IMG/VR virus record: IMGVR_UViG_3300030333_005399
Span: 1-64,000 of that record
Source of the DNA: a virus
DNA length: 64,000 bases
Direction: 5' to 3' (one strand)
Part shown: one piece after another, positions 40,150 through 46,538 of the stretch
Position numbering within the stretch: position 1 is the stretch's first letter
How the letters are laid out: every line of letters starts with the position of its first letter
The notes under the pieces: model-generated
The model's database searches: none
The model's input: only the letters and a program-made list of their open reading frames with translations
What the model was told of the DNA's origin: nothing
Translations under genes and position numbers: made by a program

Positions 40150-40192
40150 GAATGAATGGGAGGATTGATCACTTCTTTCCTCCCTTCTTATC
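40145..40192. terminator. Convergent hairpin between tonB-like and 40169 genes
   Basis: GATAAGAA (40145-40152) pairs with TTCTTATC (40185-40192), and GGGAGGA (40158-40164) with TCCTCCC (40178-40184), around a 13-base loop. It overlaps both stops of the convergent genes. No long T-run follows, so termination strength is uncertain. Confidence 0.5.
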
Positions 40193-40450
40193 AGCTGGTT
40201 TCAAACCTAAATCACCTAAAAAATCTGCCCATCCGACTTCATCCTCTGGTGGTGCTTGTGGAATTCCTAACGAATCTAACAATTCCATATAGCTCATTTT
40301 CTTTGTTACTTCACTATGTAACCTCCCTAGTTTTATTAACATATCTTCATTTTCTTGAAATAATTCCATCATCATTTCTATTGCCCATATACACTGATTT
40401 AACTGATGACCAGTGATTAAAAACATATCGTCTTTTCTATAATACTTCAC
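40169..40450 (-). CDS. Small protein of unknown function
   Basis: A 93-residue helical protein (MFLITGHQLNQCIWAIEMMM) with a Lys/Gly end. It overlaps the tRNA-bearing gene by 14 bases. Function unknown. Confidence 0.55.
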   Translation of the reverse strand: MKYYRKDDMFLITGHQLNQCIWAIEMMMELFQENEDMLIKLGRLHSEVTKKMSYMELLDSLGIPQAPPEDEVGWADFLGDLGLKPADKKGGKK

Positions 40451-40982
40451 TCAACAATATCCTTTGCTGCTTTTTATTATGTGAATGTACAAATGTTAAA
40501 TGGTTGTTTATATTAGACTTGGTGATCAATGTGATTTCGTCTTTAGAATATAGATCATTAACATAGTCGACACTCTTATGATAACCATCTTTGATAAACA
40601 TTTTAATAGCAGTTCTCATAACATCTTTGATTGAGCGGGTGGACGGAATCGAACCGACAGCATCAGCTTGGAAGGCTGAGGTATTACCACTATACGACAC
40701 CCGCAGTTTTTTCTTTTCTTTGTTAGCGTAATAATCTTTTAACCATCTATCCCATGATCCACTACCTTTTGCAACCTTACTACCACCAACACTACGTCTA
40801 TCCATTCTACGTAGACTATTTTTAGTATCACTACTTACTGGTTGTACATAACCACCAGTCTTGTGTGGATATACGATGTGAGCTGAATACTTCTCCACAT
40901 CACTACATTTAGTACATTCTTTGTATCCTAAATGTATCCTTGTGTGTGGCATAAACTTACCACACGATTTGCAATTATTCAT
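40437..40982 (-). CDS. Zinc-ribbon protein whose reading frame spans a tRNA gene
   Basis: A 181-residue reading with a zinc ribbon at the N-terminus (CKSCGKFMPHTRIHLGYKEC then TKC) and a C-terminal helical part (SIKDVMRTAIKMFIKDGYHK). Residues about 93-117 (RVSYSGNTSAFQADAVGSIP) are encoded by a tRNA-Gly gene on the same strand, yet the frame stays open. Either the tRNA was inserted in frame, or two shorter proteins once flanked it. Processing of the tRNA by RNase P would cut this mRNA. It is led by promoter module G. Confidence 0.6.
   Translation of the reverse strand: MNNCKSCGKFMPHTRIHLGYKECTKCSDVEKYSAHIVYPHKTGGYVQPVSSDTKNSLRRMDRRSVGGSKVAKGSGSWDRWLKDYYANKEKKKLRVSYSGNTSAFQADAVGSIPSTRSIKDVMRTAIKMFIKDGYHKSVDYVNDLYSKDEITLITKSNINNHLTFVHSHNKKQQRILLSEVL
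40634..40704 (-). tRNA. tRNA-Gly (anticodon UCC)
   Basis: A 71-nt cloverleaf: acceptor GCGGGTG/CACCCGC, D-arm GTAT/ATAC with AGTGGTA loop, anticodon arm TCAGC-CTTCCAA-GCTGA (anticodon TCC), T-arm GTCGG-TTCGATT-CCGTC with one T-T mismatch. The 3' CCA is not encoded (TCA follows). It lies inside the frame of the 40437-40982 gene. Confidence 0.93.
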
Positions 40983-40995
40983 GTAACCTCTCTGG

Positions 40996-41055
40996 TATAT
41001 ATAGAATCTACACGATTTACCCGGTTAATGTACATGCTTTTTTTCACTTTTTCTT
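40996..41055 (-). promoter_or_regulatory. Early promoter module G
   Basis: Minus strand: A-tracts, ATGTACAT (41028-41035), CCGG, 17 bp, TAGATTCTA (41002-41010), then GAGAGGTTAC before the ATG at 40982. The core is identical to module B over about 45 bases. Confidence 0.78.
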
Positions 41056-41080
41056 AAAAATATACACATATTTAACCTTG

Positions 41081-41109
41081 AGAGGACTTTCGACAGGTCC
41101 TCTTTTTCT
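41081..41109 (+). terminator. Leader hairpin with T-run before a plus-strand gene (possible attenuator)
   Basis: AGAGGAC (41081-41087) pairs with GTCCTCT (41097-41103) around TTTCGACAG, followed by TTTTTC. It reads as a rho-independent terminator on the plus strand, but no plus gene ends before it; the next plus gene starts 24 bases later. It may therefore attenuate that gene or end a short leader RNA. Confidence 0.55.
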
Positions 41110-41132
41110 TTGGAACAAATGGAGAATAACAA

Positions 41133-41354
41133 ATGAAAGAAGCCATAACAATGGTCAAGGTGTGGATAGATGATATTGTACATCTACTCATGTCCTTTGT
41201 GGCAGTAGGCGCAATGTCAGAAGTCCTCTTTGGCAGCGGTGTCTTCGGTGTAAATGTTATTGGTAACCTAACAGCAATAATAGGTAAATTCGGTGAATCT
41301 GGATTTGCTGGGTTAGTCGCTTTATTGCTATTAGTTGGATTGTTCCGTAAATAA
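41133..41354 (+). CDS. Small two-helix membrane protein (holin-like size)
   Basis: A 73-residue plus-strand protein with two membrane segments (VHLLMSFVAVGAMSEVLFG; FAGLVALLLLVGLFRK) and a short charged N-terminus. GGAGA lies 8 bases before the ATG. Flanking hairpins isolate it as its own unit. The size fits a holin or small pore protein, but also many other microproteins; the family is not recognised. Confidence 0.6.
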   Translation: MKEAITMVKVWIDDIVHLLMSFVAVGAMSEVLFGSGVFGVNVIGNLTAIIGKFGESGFAGLVALLLLVGLFRK

Positions 41355-41365
41355 ATAGGAAGTAT

Positions 41366-41396
41366 AGAGGGGACCTCTGGTCCCCTCTCCTATTTT
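41366..41396 (+). terminator. Strong rho-independent terminator
   Basis: AGAGGGGACC (41366-41375) and GGTCCCCTCT (41379-41388) form a perfect 10-bp stem with a 3-base loop, followed by CCTATTTT, 12 bases after the stop of the plus-strand membrane-protein gene. Confidence 0.88.
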
Positions 41397-41490
41397 GGAA
41401 ATACCTATATACATTTGGGAATGGTTATCAACTCTATTTTATATCTTCTTCGTATGTCTTCTGTGTAAGATGTGGTGGGATAACAGTTAA
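41395..41490 (+). CDS. Possible small membrane peptide
   Basis: A 31-residue plus-strand reading from TTG at 41395 (EIPIYIWEWLSTLFYIFFVC, then LLCKMWWDNS) with one membrane helix. There is no ribosome site, and the start lies in the tail of the terminator, so support is weak. Its stop interlocks with that of the minus-strand gene 41487-41648. Confidence 0.28.
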   Translation: MEIPIYIWEWLSTLFYIFFVCLLCKMWWDNS

Positions 41491-41648
41491 GATTTTTTAT
41501 TATACTCTTTGATCCTAACACTGAGAGGTTTTCTATTATTCATCCATTCAAGTATACGTTCTCTATTACTATTGGAATTCCATAGTTTGAGATTGCTCAA
41601 ATCATAAAACAAAACAGCATTTATCCAAAGAAATGCCTTATTCTTCAT
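41487..41648 (-). CDS. Small basic protein downstream of the MscS-like gene
   Basis: A 53-residue protein (MKNKAFLWINAVLFYDLSNL; RERILEWMNNRKPLSVRIKE). It overlaps the MscS-like stop by 11 bases in another frame. The composition looks coding. Function unknown. Confidence 0.55.
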   Translation of the reverse strand: MKNKAFLWINAVLFYDLSNLKLWNSNSNRERILEWMNNRKPLSVRIKEYNKKS

Positions 41649-41985
41649 TTTTAGATTGATATTTTGACAAATCTAGGTTCGGTAATGGTTTTTCTATTTT
41701 CAAGTCTTTTAACTTTGAATTAGCCACTACAAGTTTTGAACCACCTACTATTTGTCCGTTTACTACGTGGTATATGAAGAACACTGTCTTCCATAAACCG
41801 ACCCTTACTATACGACCAGGATCGCCATCAACCTCAACAACGTCATCTTCATTATAGTCGTTCCCTAGAAAGATCATTAATCCATCGACTGCTTCTCGAA
41901 TTGTATTTTGAAATAAAAGGAGGGCGATACCACTTACAAGTAACCATGAATATTCACCTACAACCTTTTGTAGAATCTGTTCCAT
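41638..41985 (-). CDS. Minimal MscS-like channel protein (TM3 plus beta domain)
   Basis: A 115-residue protein that matches only the heart of the mechanosensitive channel MscS. Residues about 15-42 (WLLVSGIALLLFQNTIREAV, DGLMIFLG) align with the pore-lining TM3 and its GLFILL end. DYNEDDVVEVDGDPGRIVRV, GLWKTVFF and KLVVANSKL follow the MscS beta domain (DxxxxGDxVEVDGxxGxVxxIGLxxT...vPNSkL). TM1, TM2 and the C-terminal vestibule are absent. It may assemble into host MscS, block it, or form a simple pore. All are inference. Confidence 0.78.
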   Translation of the reverse strand: MEQILQKVVGEYSWLLVSGIALLLFQNTIREAVDGLMIFLGNDYNEDDVVEVDGDPGRIVRVGLWKTVFFIYHVVNGQIVGGSKLVVANSKLKDLKIEKPLPNLDLSKYQSKNEE

Positions 41986-42002
41986 GATTTTTTCCTATGG
42001 TA

Positions 42003-42593
42003 TTAATTATATTGTTCGATTTTCTCCGCTATCATAGATAAATATTGGTCAACCTTTTCTGTTGTTTGCTTTTTGGAAATTAGTTGATCTCTTTTTAGCG
42101 TTAACTTACCGTATGCTTTTTGTAACTCTAATTTTGTTAATCTTTTCATCGATCTGCGATAATATAAATGTTCTAGTGCTTCATCTTCTGCTTCAGCTCC
42201 TCGAACACCTGCAACTGCTGTTATCTGTTCTGTTTCACCGTATACATCTGTAACGTCTTGAATTTCTTCCCATACAGTATTTTCCCACATAGCATCCATA
42301 TCAAAATCAATGTTATCGTATTCTAATGACTCTAAACTATCTTGTATTGCTTTTTCTCTTTGTCTCTTTCTAGATCTTTCTGCAAATTCTCTGTCTAAAG
42401 TTACCGTTTGGATTGAATCACATTCTGATAACCACTTACCATAGTTTTTCCAGTTAGGTGTACCATTAGAATTCCTATATTCTGTATCATCACAGTCTTG
42501 TCCGTATACAAGACCTCTTTTTGTTTCTGATACTTGAGTGATGTCTTGAGAATGTATAACACTTACGAATAATAGAAGTGTTAAATATCTCAT
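42003..42593 (-). CDS. Secreted coiled-coil protein of unknown function
   Basis: A 196-residue protein with a short signal peptide (MRYLTLLLFVSVIHSQ, cleavage before Q) and a charged, helical mature part (REFAERSRKRQREKAIQDSL; KLELQKAYGKLTLKRDQLIS). Signal peptides ending in SQ are frequent in Gram-negative FCB-group bacteria. It overlaps the next envelope gene as ATGT/TATG by 4 bases. Confidence 0.6.
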   Translation of the reverse strand: MRYLTLLLFVSVIHSQDITQVSETKRGLVYGQDCDDTEYRNSNGTPNWKNYGKWLSECDSIQTVTLDREFAERSRKRQREKAIQDSLESLEYDNIDFDMDAMWENTVWEEIQDVTDVYGETEQITAVAGVRGAEAEDEALEHLYYRRSMKRLTKLELQKAYGKLTLKRDQLISKKQTTEKVDQYLSMIAEKIEQYN

Positions 42594-43042
42594 AATATGT
42601 CAACTTCTATATGGTAATTTCTAGTTGGAGACTTATCATAGTCTGTTCCTACTATGATCATGTATTCTCCGGGTGGGATTTGTGATGTCCATTCTGTGCG
42701 ATAGAGTTTCCAAACATAAGTTTCTATTCTATCTCTACCATCTCTGAATGGATCATACGATATTGGTTGTTGATGGACCATTTTACCTTTTGTGTTTATC
42801 ATGTACAAACGTGTGTTTTCTTTCTCAACCCTATATCTGATCTTTACTGCATCACCACCACTTATATCAGTAGTCTGCCAAGCTTGAAGAGGAAAGTAGT
42901 TAAAATCTTCCATCGATGGTTCACTAGAACGCAACATAGGCTCGTCATCTCCTGGTCTAAAGAAGATGACAAAGCCTAATACAAAGCATATTGCTGCAAT
43001 TAAACCTATTTCAATTAATTCTTCGTTTTGTGATTTGTACAT
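42590..43042 (-). CDS. Membrane-anchored protein with FlgD-Ig-like domain
   Basis: A 150-residue protein: N-terminal membrane helix (IEIGLIAAICFVLGFVIFF), then a beta domain resembling the FlgD Ig-like fold (AVKIRYRVEKENTRLYMINT, KGKMVHQQPI, and PPGEYMIIVGTDYD near the end). Domains of this type are common on exported proteins of FCB-group bacteria. There is no Shine-Dalgarno site; a TATAAATA late element lies only 4 bases before the ATG, so a leaderless message is possible. Confidence 0.6.
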   Translation of the reverse strand: MYKSQNEELIEIGLIAAICFVLGFVIFFRPGDDEPMLRSSEPSMEDFNYFPLQAWQTTDISGGDAVKIRYRVEKENTRLYMINTKGKMVHQQPISYDPFRDGRDRIETYVWKLYRTEWTSQIPPGEYMIIVGTDYDKSPTRNYHIEVDIL

Positions 43043-43046
43043 AATT

Positions 43047-43054
43047 TATTTATA
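43047..43054 (-). promoter_or_regulatory. T4-type late promoter element TATAAATA
   Basis: Minus-strand TATAAATA ends 4 bases before the ATG at 43042. With T4 spacing the RNA would start within a base or two of that ATG. It would be used with the gp55-like sigma factor. Confidence 0.5.
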
Positions 43055-43060
43055 AATAAT

Positions 43061-43080
43061 AGGGGATAGAATTATCCCCT
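43061..43080 (-). terminator. Hairpin after the pilin gene
   Basis: AGGGGATA and TATCCCCT form an 8-bp stem with a 4-base loop, 6 bases after the pilin stop, followed on the minus strand by ATTATTT. Probably ends the pilin transcript; the U-run is weak. Confidence 0.65.
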
Positions 43081-43085
43081 ATCAA

Positions 43086-43523
43086 TTATTGTCCTTCGTA
43101 TATTTGAGGTACTTCAGCTAACTCGAATGCAAGAGAATCGTAAGTGTAATACCATATCTCATCATTTCTGCGTTGGTGATATAATCTACCTTCACCATCA
43201 GATTCGATATTGTATTGCCATTCACCATCAACATCTGGGATTCCCAATAACATGTTGATCTGAACGTTACGACTCCTGTTGATCACTTCGAGTGGATTAT
43301 ATGGCCACGCCTCAAGTCCTGTAGACATTAATGTCTCAGCTGCATGTTCCTCTAATCCTGCCCAAATCATATCAGCGAATGCTTTCTCAGCTGATGCCTC
43401 AGCGTTATCGACTGTGTCTTGATAACGTGGTATAGCGACTGCTGCTAAGATTCCAAGAATGATTGTGACCATCACTAGCTCAATCAATGTGAAACCTTTT
43501 GATGTATTCTTTAATATGTTCAT
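43086..43523 (-). CDS. Type IV prepilin-like protein
   Basis: A 145-residue type IV pilin or pseudopilin from the ATG at 43523, preceded by AGAAAGGAA. The leader MNILKNTSKG is followed by FTLIELVMVTIILGILAAVA, the prepilin peptidase motif with Gly at -1, Phe at +1 and Glu at +5. IPRYQDTVDNAEASAEKAFA continues as in PilA/GspG pilins. There is no C-terminal Cys pair. It would need host PilD and an assembly system. Its hairpin terminator and shared operon with another prepilin suggest acquisition as a unit. Confidence 0.88.
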   Translation of the reverse strand: MNILKNTSKGFTLIELVMVTIILGILAAVAIPRYQDTVDNAEASAEKAFADMIWAGLEEHAAETLMSTGLEAWPYNPLEVINRSRNVQINMLLGIPDVDGEWQYNIESDGEGRLYHQRRNDEIWYYTYDSLAFELAEVPQIYEGQ

Positions 43524-43557
43524 GTTCATTTCCTTTCTGGACTTTGTCCGTTGTAAA

Positions 43558-44226
43558 TTAAGGTACTAAAGTTTTATGTAATTTTGAAGGGTTTTCAGTG
43601 TCTATTACTACAAGAACTGGTGCTTGTGCATCTGTACCTGAACCACTTCCTGGTATGACCAAGTATGCGTAAGAACCATCCTGAAATGGTGACGATAAAC
43701 CGTTGTTACCAAAATCTTTCTTGAAGTCTAATGCTCCGACTTCTGAGTTTCCATCAAATGAAACAGATGATTCAAGACTCATCCAATCGTTTTGTAATGC
43801 ATCATCGTCATCAACCGATGGTGAGAAAACATAAACATACTCACTCAAGTCATCCGTATAAGATACTTTTTGTTCAAGAACAGTTTCGATGTACGCTTCA
43901 AGAGTTTCATCAGTTAGAGCTCCATCAGCTAAATCAACACCACCTACAGCGACGTCGTATTTTTCCTGTCCTGGAAATCTTCCTTTACCCTCTTCAGATA
44001 ATGTTTGGTTATAGTAGTTGTTAGCAACCGTCAAAATCTTATCAATGTTAGCAATAGTTTTCTTTTCCTTTGCACCAGCACCGACTGCTCCAAATTTTGG
44101 TGCGGCTGTTGTTGCAAGAGTTGCCATCATTGCAGTTGTAACTGCGAATTCAGCAAGAGAATTACCTCTTGTGCTTTTAATTGTTTTAAACATCTTTTTT
44201 ATGATGTTAAGTAGTGTTTTGAACAT
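43558..44226 (-). CDS. Prepilin-like protein, first gene of the pilin pair
   Basis: A 222-residue protein. A 21-residue basic leader ends TRG, followed by NSLAEFAVTTAMMATLATTA: Gly at -1 and Glu at +5, with a long hydrophobic helix, as in prepilins. The mature part (VANNYYNQTLSEEGKGRFPG; FQDGSYAYLVIPGSGSGTDA) looks like a pilin head of about 200 residues. A strong AAAGGAGAAC precedes the ATG. A sigma-54-type promoter lies 58-75 bases upstream. Its partner pilin follows after 34 bases. Confidence 0.78.
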   Translation of the reverse strand: MFKTLLNIIKKMFKTIKSTRGNSLAEFAVTTAMMATLATTAAPKFGAVGAGAKEKKTIANIDKILTVANNYYNQTLSEEGKGRFPGQEKYDVAVGGVDLADGALTDETLEAYIETVLEQKVSYTDDLSEYVYVFSPSVDDDDALQNDWMSLESSVSFDGNSEVGALDFKKDFGNNGLSSPFQDGSYAYLVIPGSGSGTDAQAPVLVVIDTENPSKLHKTLVP

Positions 44227-44284
44227 TTCAGTTCTCCTTTTCCTCTTTTGAGGCGTTTTTTAATAGTCTTCCTATAGGGTATAG

Positions 44285-44301
44285 TGCAAAAAGTATGCCA
44301 A
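44285..44301 (-). promoter_or_regulatory. Sigma-54 (RpoN) promoter before the pilin pair
   Basis: Minus strand TTGGCATACTTTTTGCA matches the consensus YTGGCACG-N4-TTGCW, with GG (44298-44299) and GC (44286-44287) exactly 10 bases apart. The expected RNA start is near 44274, giving a leader of about 48 bases with a strong ribosome site. Bacterial pilA genes are often RpoN/PilR-controlled. No enhancer site was identified. Confidence 0.75.
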
Positions 44302-44357
44302 AGTCCTCATTTTGGAGAATTATTTTTTAAATAAAGATATTGTTGGATTTATAACTG

Positions 44358-44390
44358 CAAAAAAATAGGGACATTTTAGTCCCCATTTTT
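44358..44390 (-). terminator. Terminator after the 44448 oxygenase gene
   Basis: Minus strand GGGGAC-TAAAAT-GTCCCT forms a 6-bp stem (one G-U) followed by ATTTTTTT. A T-run also follows on the plus strand, so it may work both ways. It insulates the pilin unit. Confidence 0.82.
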
Positions 44391-44447
44391 CATAGTATAG
44401 TTTTGATACAGTAGAAATGTATCATTATTGAACAGTGTATTTAACTG

Positions 44448-45230
44448 TTACACATCTATTAAACCTTCTCCCTTCATCCAGTTTAGGTGATCATCCGACT
44501 CAGCAAATAGTGTAGAATGATTAGATGTGTCGCTACTTGGTTGTTTTGAATAGTAGTACGTAGCTAGTGATATTCTTTTCTTATCTTCTGGACATGCTAA
44601 CGGTGTTGGATGACCGTGCCATGAGTTTTCACTAGTACCAAATATTATCATCTTGTTAAAATCTGGTCTTATCTTACTGACACACTCTCCACCCCTTTTG
44701 CGTGGTTTATCCCATAACTCTAAGTGACCTTCCCACTCATCTTTCCAATCGTGATTCATGTAAAGTAATACATTGACTCGTCTCCAATATCCATTAAATT
44801 TTTGATCATCATGTATACTAAAATCACAGTGTACACCTAACTTTCCACCTCGTGGGATTATATGCACACCACCTCCCGCAAAAGAATCATCACCTATCAA
44901 ATCTTCTATTCCAGTTATGTGTCTAAGGAAACCTATAAACTCGTCACTGTTCAAATAATTTAAAACTCCATGGATTTCTGGATCTCCTGAAACGTTGTTT
45001 AATCCTCGTTTACCTTCCAAATCATTCCAAAATTCAGATGCACCCCATCTTTTTGAAGGGTTTGGTTCACTCATAGCATAATCCCATGCTTTTTGGATCT
45101 TGTCATAGTCAGCTATGTTATCCAGTACTGCACCATCTAACATACCATCAATCTGCCAGTACCGAAATGGTTTTTCAGTCATCCATGACTCGTGATTGTC
45201 TTTCCAATACTGTATATCTTTACTAATCAT
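44448..45230 (-). CDS. 2-oxoglutarate/Fe(II)-dependent oxygenase
   Basis: A 260-residue oxygenase similar to 29505-30197. KLGVHCDFSIHDD gives H-x-D, SWHGHPTPL gives the distal His and KKRISLATYYY the 2OG-binding Arg. VNVLLYMNHDWKDEWEGHLE is the characteristic strand pair. It overlaps the upstream gene as ATGA and ends at a bidirectional terminator. Substrate unknown. Confidence 0.86.
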   Translation of the reverse strand: MISKDIQYWKDNHESWMTEKPFRYWQIDGMLDGAVLDNIADYDKIQKAWDYAMSEPNPSKRWGASEFWNDLEGKRGLNNVSGDPEIHGVLNYLNSDEFIGFLRHITGIEDLIGDDSFAGGGVHIIPRGGKLGVHCDFSIHDDQKFNGYWRRVNVLLYMNHDWKDEWEGHLELWDKPRKRGGECVSKIRPDFNKMIIFGTSENSWHGHPTPLACPEDKKRISLATYYYSKQPSSDTSNHSTLFAESDDHLNWMKGEGLIDV

Positions 45231-45472
45231 GAGTCTATATCCAAATATGTTTCTTCATCATGCCACCATTCGTAATGACTTTGTCTATTTTGTAAGCTAG
45301 AATTAAATCCATCATTCCATTCTTTTTCTGACATGACTTTAAAATGTTTGTTAAATTCTGTTTCAGTGGTTTTACTTTTATTAATATAATAAAGAGATGC
45401 ACCTTTCGCATCTACTGCATTAACTCGACCTCTAATGTTATCAGTGGTCTTTTCAACTATATAATATTTCAT
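45227..45472 (-). CDS. Small protein of unknown function
   Basis: An 81-residue protein (MKYYIVEKTTDNIRGRVNAV; NRQSHYEWWHDEETYLDIDS). It overlaps both neighbours as ATGA. The first 45 residues have a compact alternating pattern. No family recognised. Confidence 0.55.
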   Translation of the reverse strand: MKYYIVEKTTDNIRGRVNAVDAKGASLYYINKSKTTETEFNKHFKVMSEKEWNDGFNSSLQNRQSHYEWWHDEETYLDIDS

Positions 45473-45621
45473 TTTCCTTGACCCCTATATTTCTTTTTAT
45501 AACGCTTACTACCAGATCTTGTACTGTATTTCGTACCCTTTCCTAAACCTTGTCTTGTTTTCTTTCTTGCCTTTGTTCTACCGCTATCGTTACCTCCTAG
45601 TACTCCCTTAGGCTTCGCCAT
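45469..45621 (-). CDS. Small highly basic protein
   Basis: A 50-residue Lys/Arg/Gly-rich protein (MAKPKGVLGGNDSGRTKARK; SKRYKKKYRGQGK). TAGGAG precedes the ATG at 45621. Small basic proteins of this kind recur in marine T4-like phages; DNA or RNA binding is likely. Confidence 0.6.
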   Translation of the reverse strand: MAKPKGVLGGNDSGRTKARKKTRQGLGKGTKYSTRSGSKRYKKKYRGQGK

Positions 45622-45631
45622 CTTTTTACTC

Positions 45632-46150
45632 CTATCTTATTTCTATTCTCTGTGAATCAATAACTGTATTGGAAATAGACCACCACAACCACATGTGTTG
45701 ACCAATCATTGACTGTACTGGAGCCAATACATTTCTAAACTCTCCATCATCGTCAACTAATGAAACTTGATTTGTAACTGGAACATATACGTGTTCACTA
45801 AAAACATCTCTTGATGTTGTACCATCCTGATCATACCATGTACCATCTTCACATTCTCTACAATCTAACCTAAAATATCCTGTATTATCTGTTATGTGCC
45901 AAAACATATCAGAATCCCATTCGACTCGTGTATACGTGACATCCATATCATTTGATTCGGCAAACCCCCACATGGTATAGAGAGTTTGCCAACTTGATCC
46001 TAAATCTATTTCTGGTATGTATTCAACCGTAACATAGACTGTTCCATGATTGTCATCGAGCGGCTCAGCCGGTGATTCACAACCTATGAAAAATAATAGT
46101 AAGCTACCGAGAACGATTCCGCTTATGTTTTTTAGGATATTTTGTTCCAT
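45632..46150 (-). CDS. Predicted lipoprotein of unknown function
   Basis: A 172-residue protein with a lipobox-type signal (IVLGSLLLFFIGC, lipidated Cys near residue 24) and a mature beta-rich part (TVYVTVEYIPEIDLG; FRLDCRECEDGTWYDQDGTT). The start lies inside the preceding basic-protein gene (47-base overlap). Likely sits in the host outer or inner membrane; superinfection exclusion is a possible role by analogy with other phage lipoproteins. Confidence 0.68.
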   Translation of the reverse strand: MEQNILKNISGIVLGSLLLFFIGCESPAEPLDDNHGTVYVTVEYIPEIDLGSSWQTLYTMWGFAESNDMDVTYTRVEWDSDMFWHITDNTGYFRLDCRECEDGTWYDQDGTTSRDVFSEHVYVPVTNQVSLVDDDGEFRNVLAPVQSMIGQHMWLWWSISNTVIDSQRIEIR

Positions 46151-46286
46151 TTCTTTTAGACTCCTTTAGTACTTTGTGTTTGGTGTAAGAAAGCTTTTTA
46201 GAAGATCTATGTCTCTTTTTTCTAACCTCATCTATGTCACTGTTCTCGTATTCTTCCTCATAAAGGCTATAATCTATATTCATCAT
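46104..46286 (-). CDS. Small highly basic protein
   Basis: A 60-residue protein with an acidic start and a strongly basic remainder (RKKRHRSSKKLSYTKHKVLK; PKKHKRNRSR). AGGAG precedes the ATG. The last 16 codons overlap the lipoprotein gene in another frame. Confidence 0.55.
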   Translation of the reverse strand: MMNIDYSLYEEEYENSDIDEVRKKRHRSSKKLSYTKHKVLKESKRNGTKYPKKHKRNRSR

Positions 46287-46292
46287 ATTCTC

Positions 46293-46538
46293 CTAGTTAA
46301 ACAAAACCTTTAATTTATTTAGATGATCTAAAAACTCTGTTATGGAGTATTTCGTACCTTGATCTGTTACAATTTCTGTATCCTTCAAGTGACTAGGACT
46401 CCGTTCTATTATTGTTTCCAAAGTTTGCATACCTCTCTCAGCATAAAACGTACCAAAGCTTTCACGACCTAAAATATTAGCATCGTATTGTACTTGTGTT
46501 TTGTCATCGTCTGGTAGAAATATATAAAACTCTGTCAT
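46293..46538 (-). CDS. Small protein directly behind promoter module H
   Basis: An 81-residue protein (MTEFYIFLPDDDKTQVQYDA; YAERGMQTLETIIERSPSHL). The ATG lies two bases after TAGATTCTA of module H, leaving no room for a ribosome site or a leader. A leaderless message is the simple reading. No family recognised. Confidence 0.6.
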   Translation of the reverse strand: MTEFYIFLPDDDKTQVQYDANILGRESFGTFYAERGMQTLETIIERSPSHLKDTEIVTDQGTKYSITEFLDHLNKLKVLFN

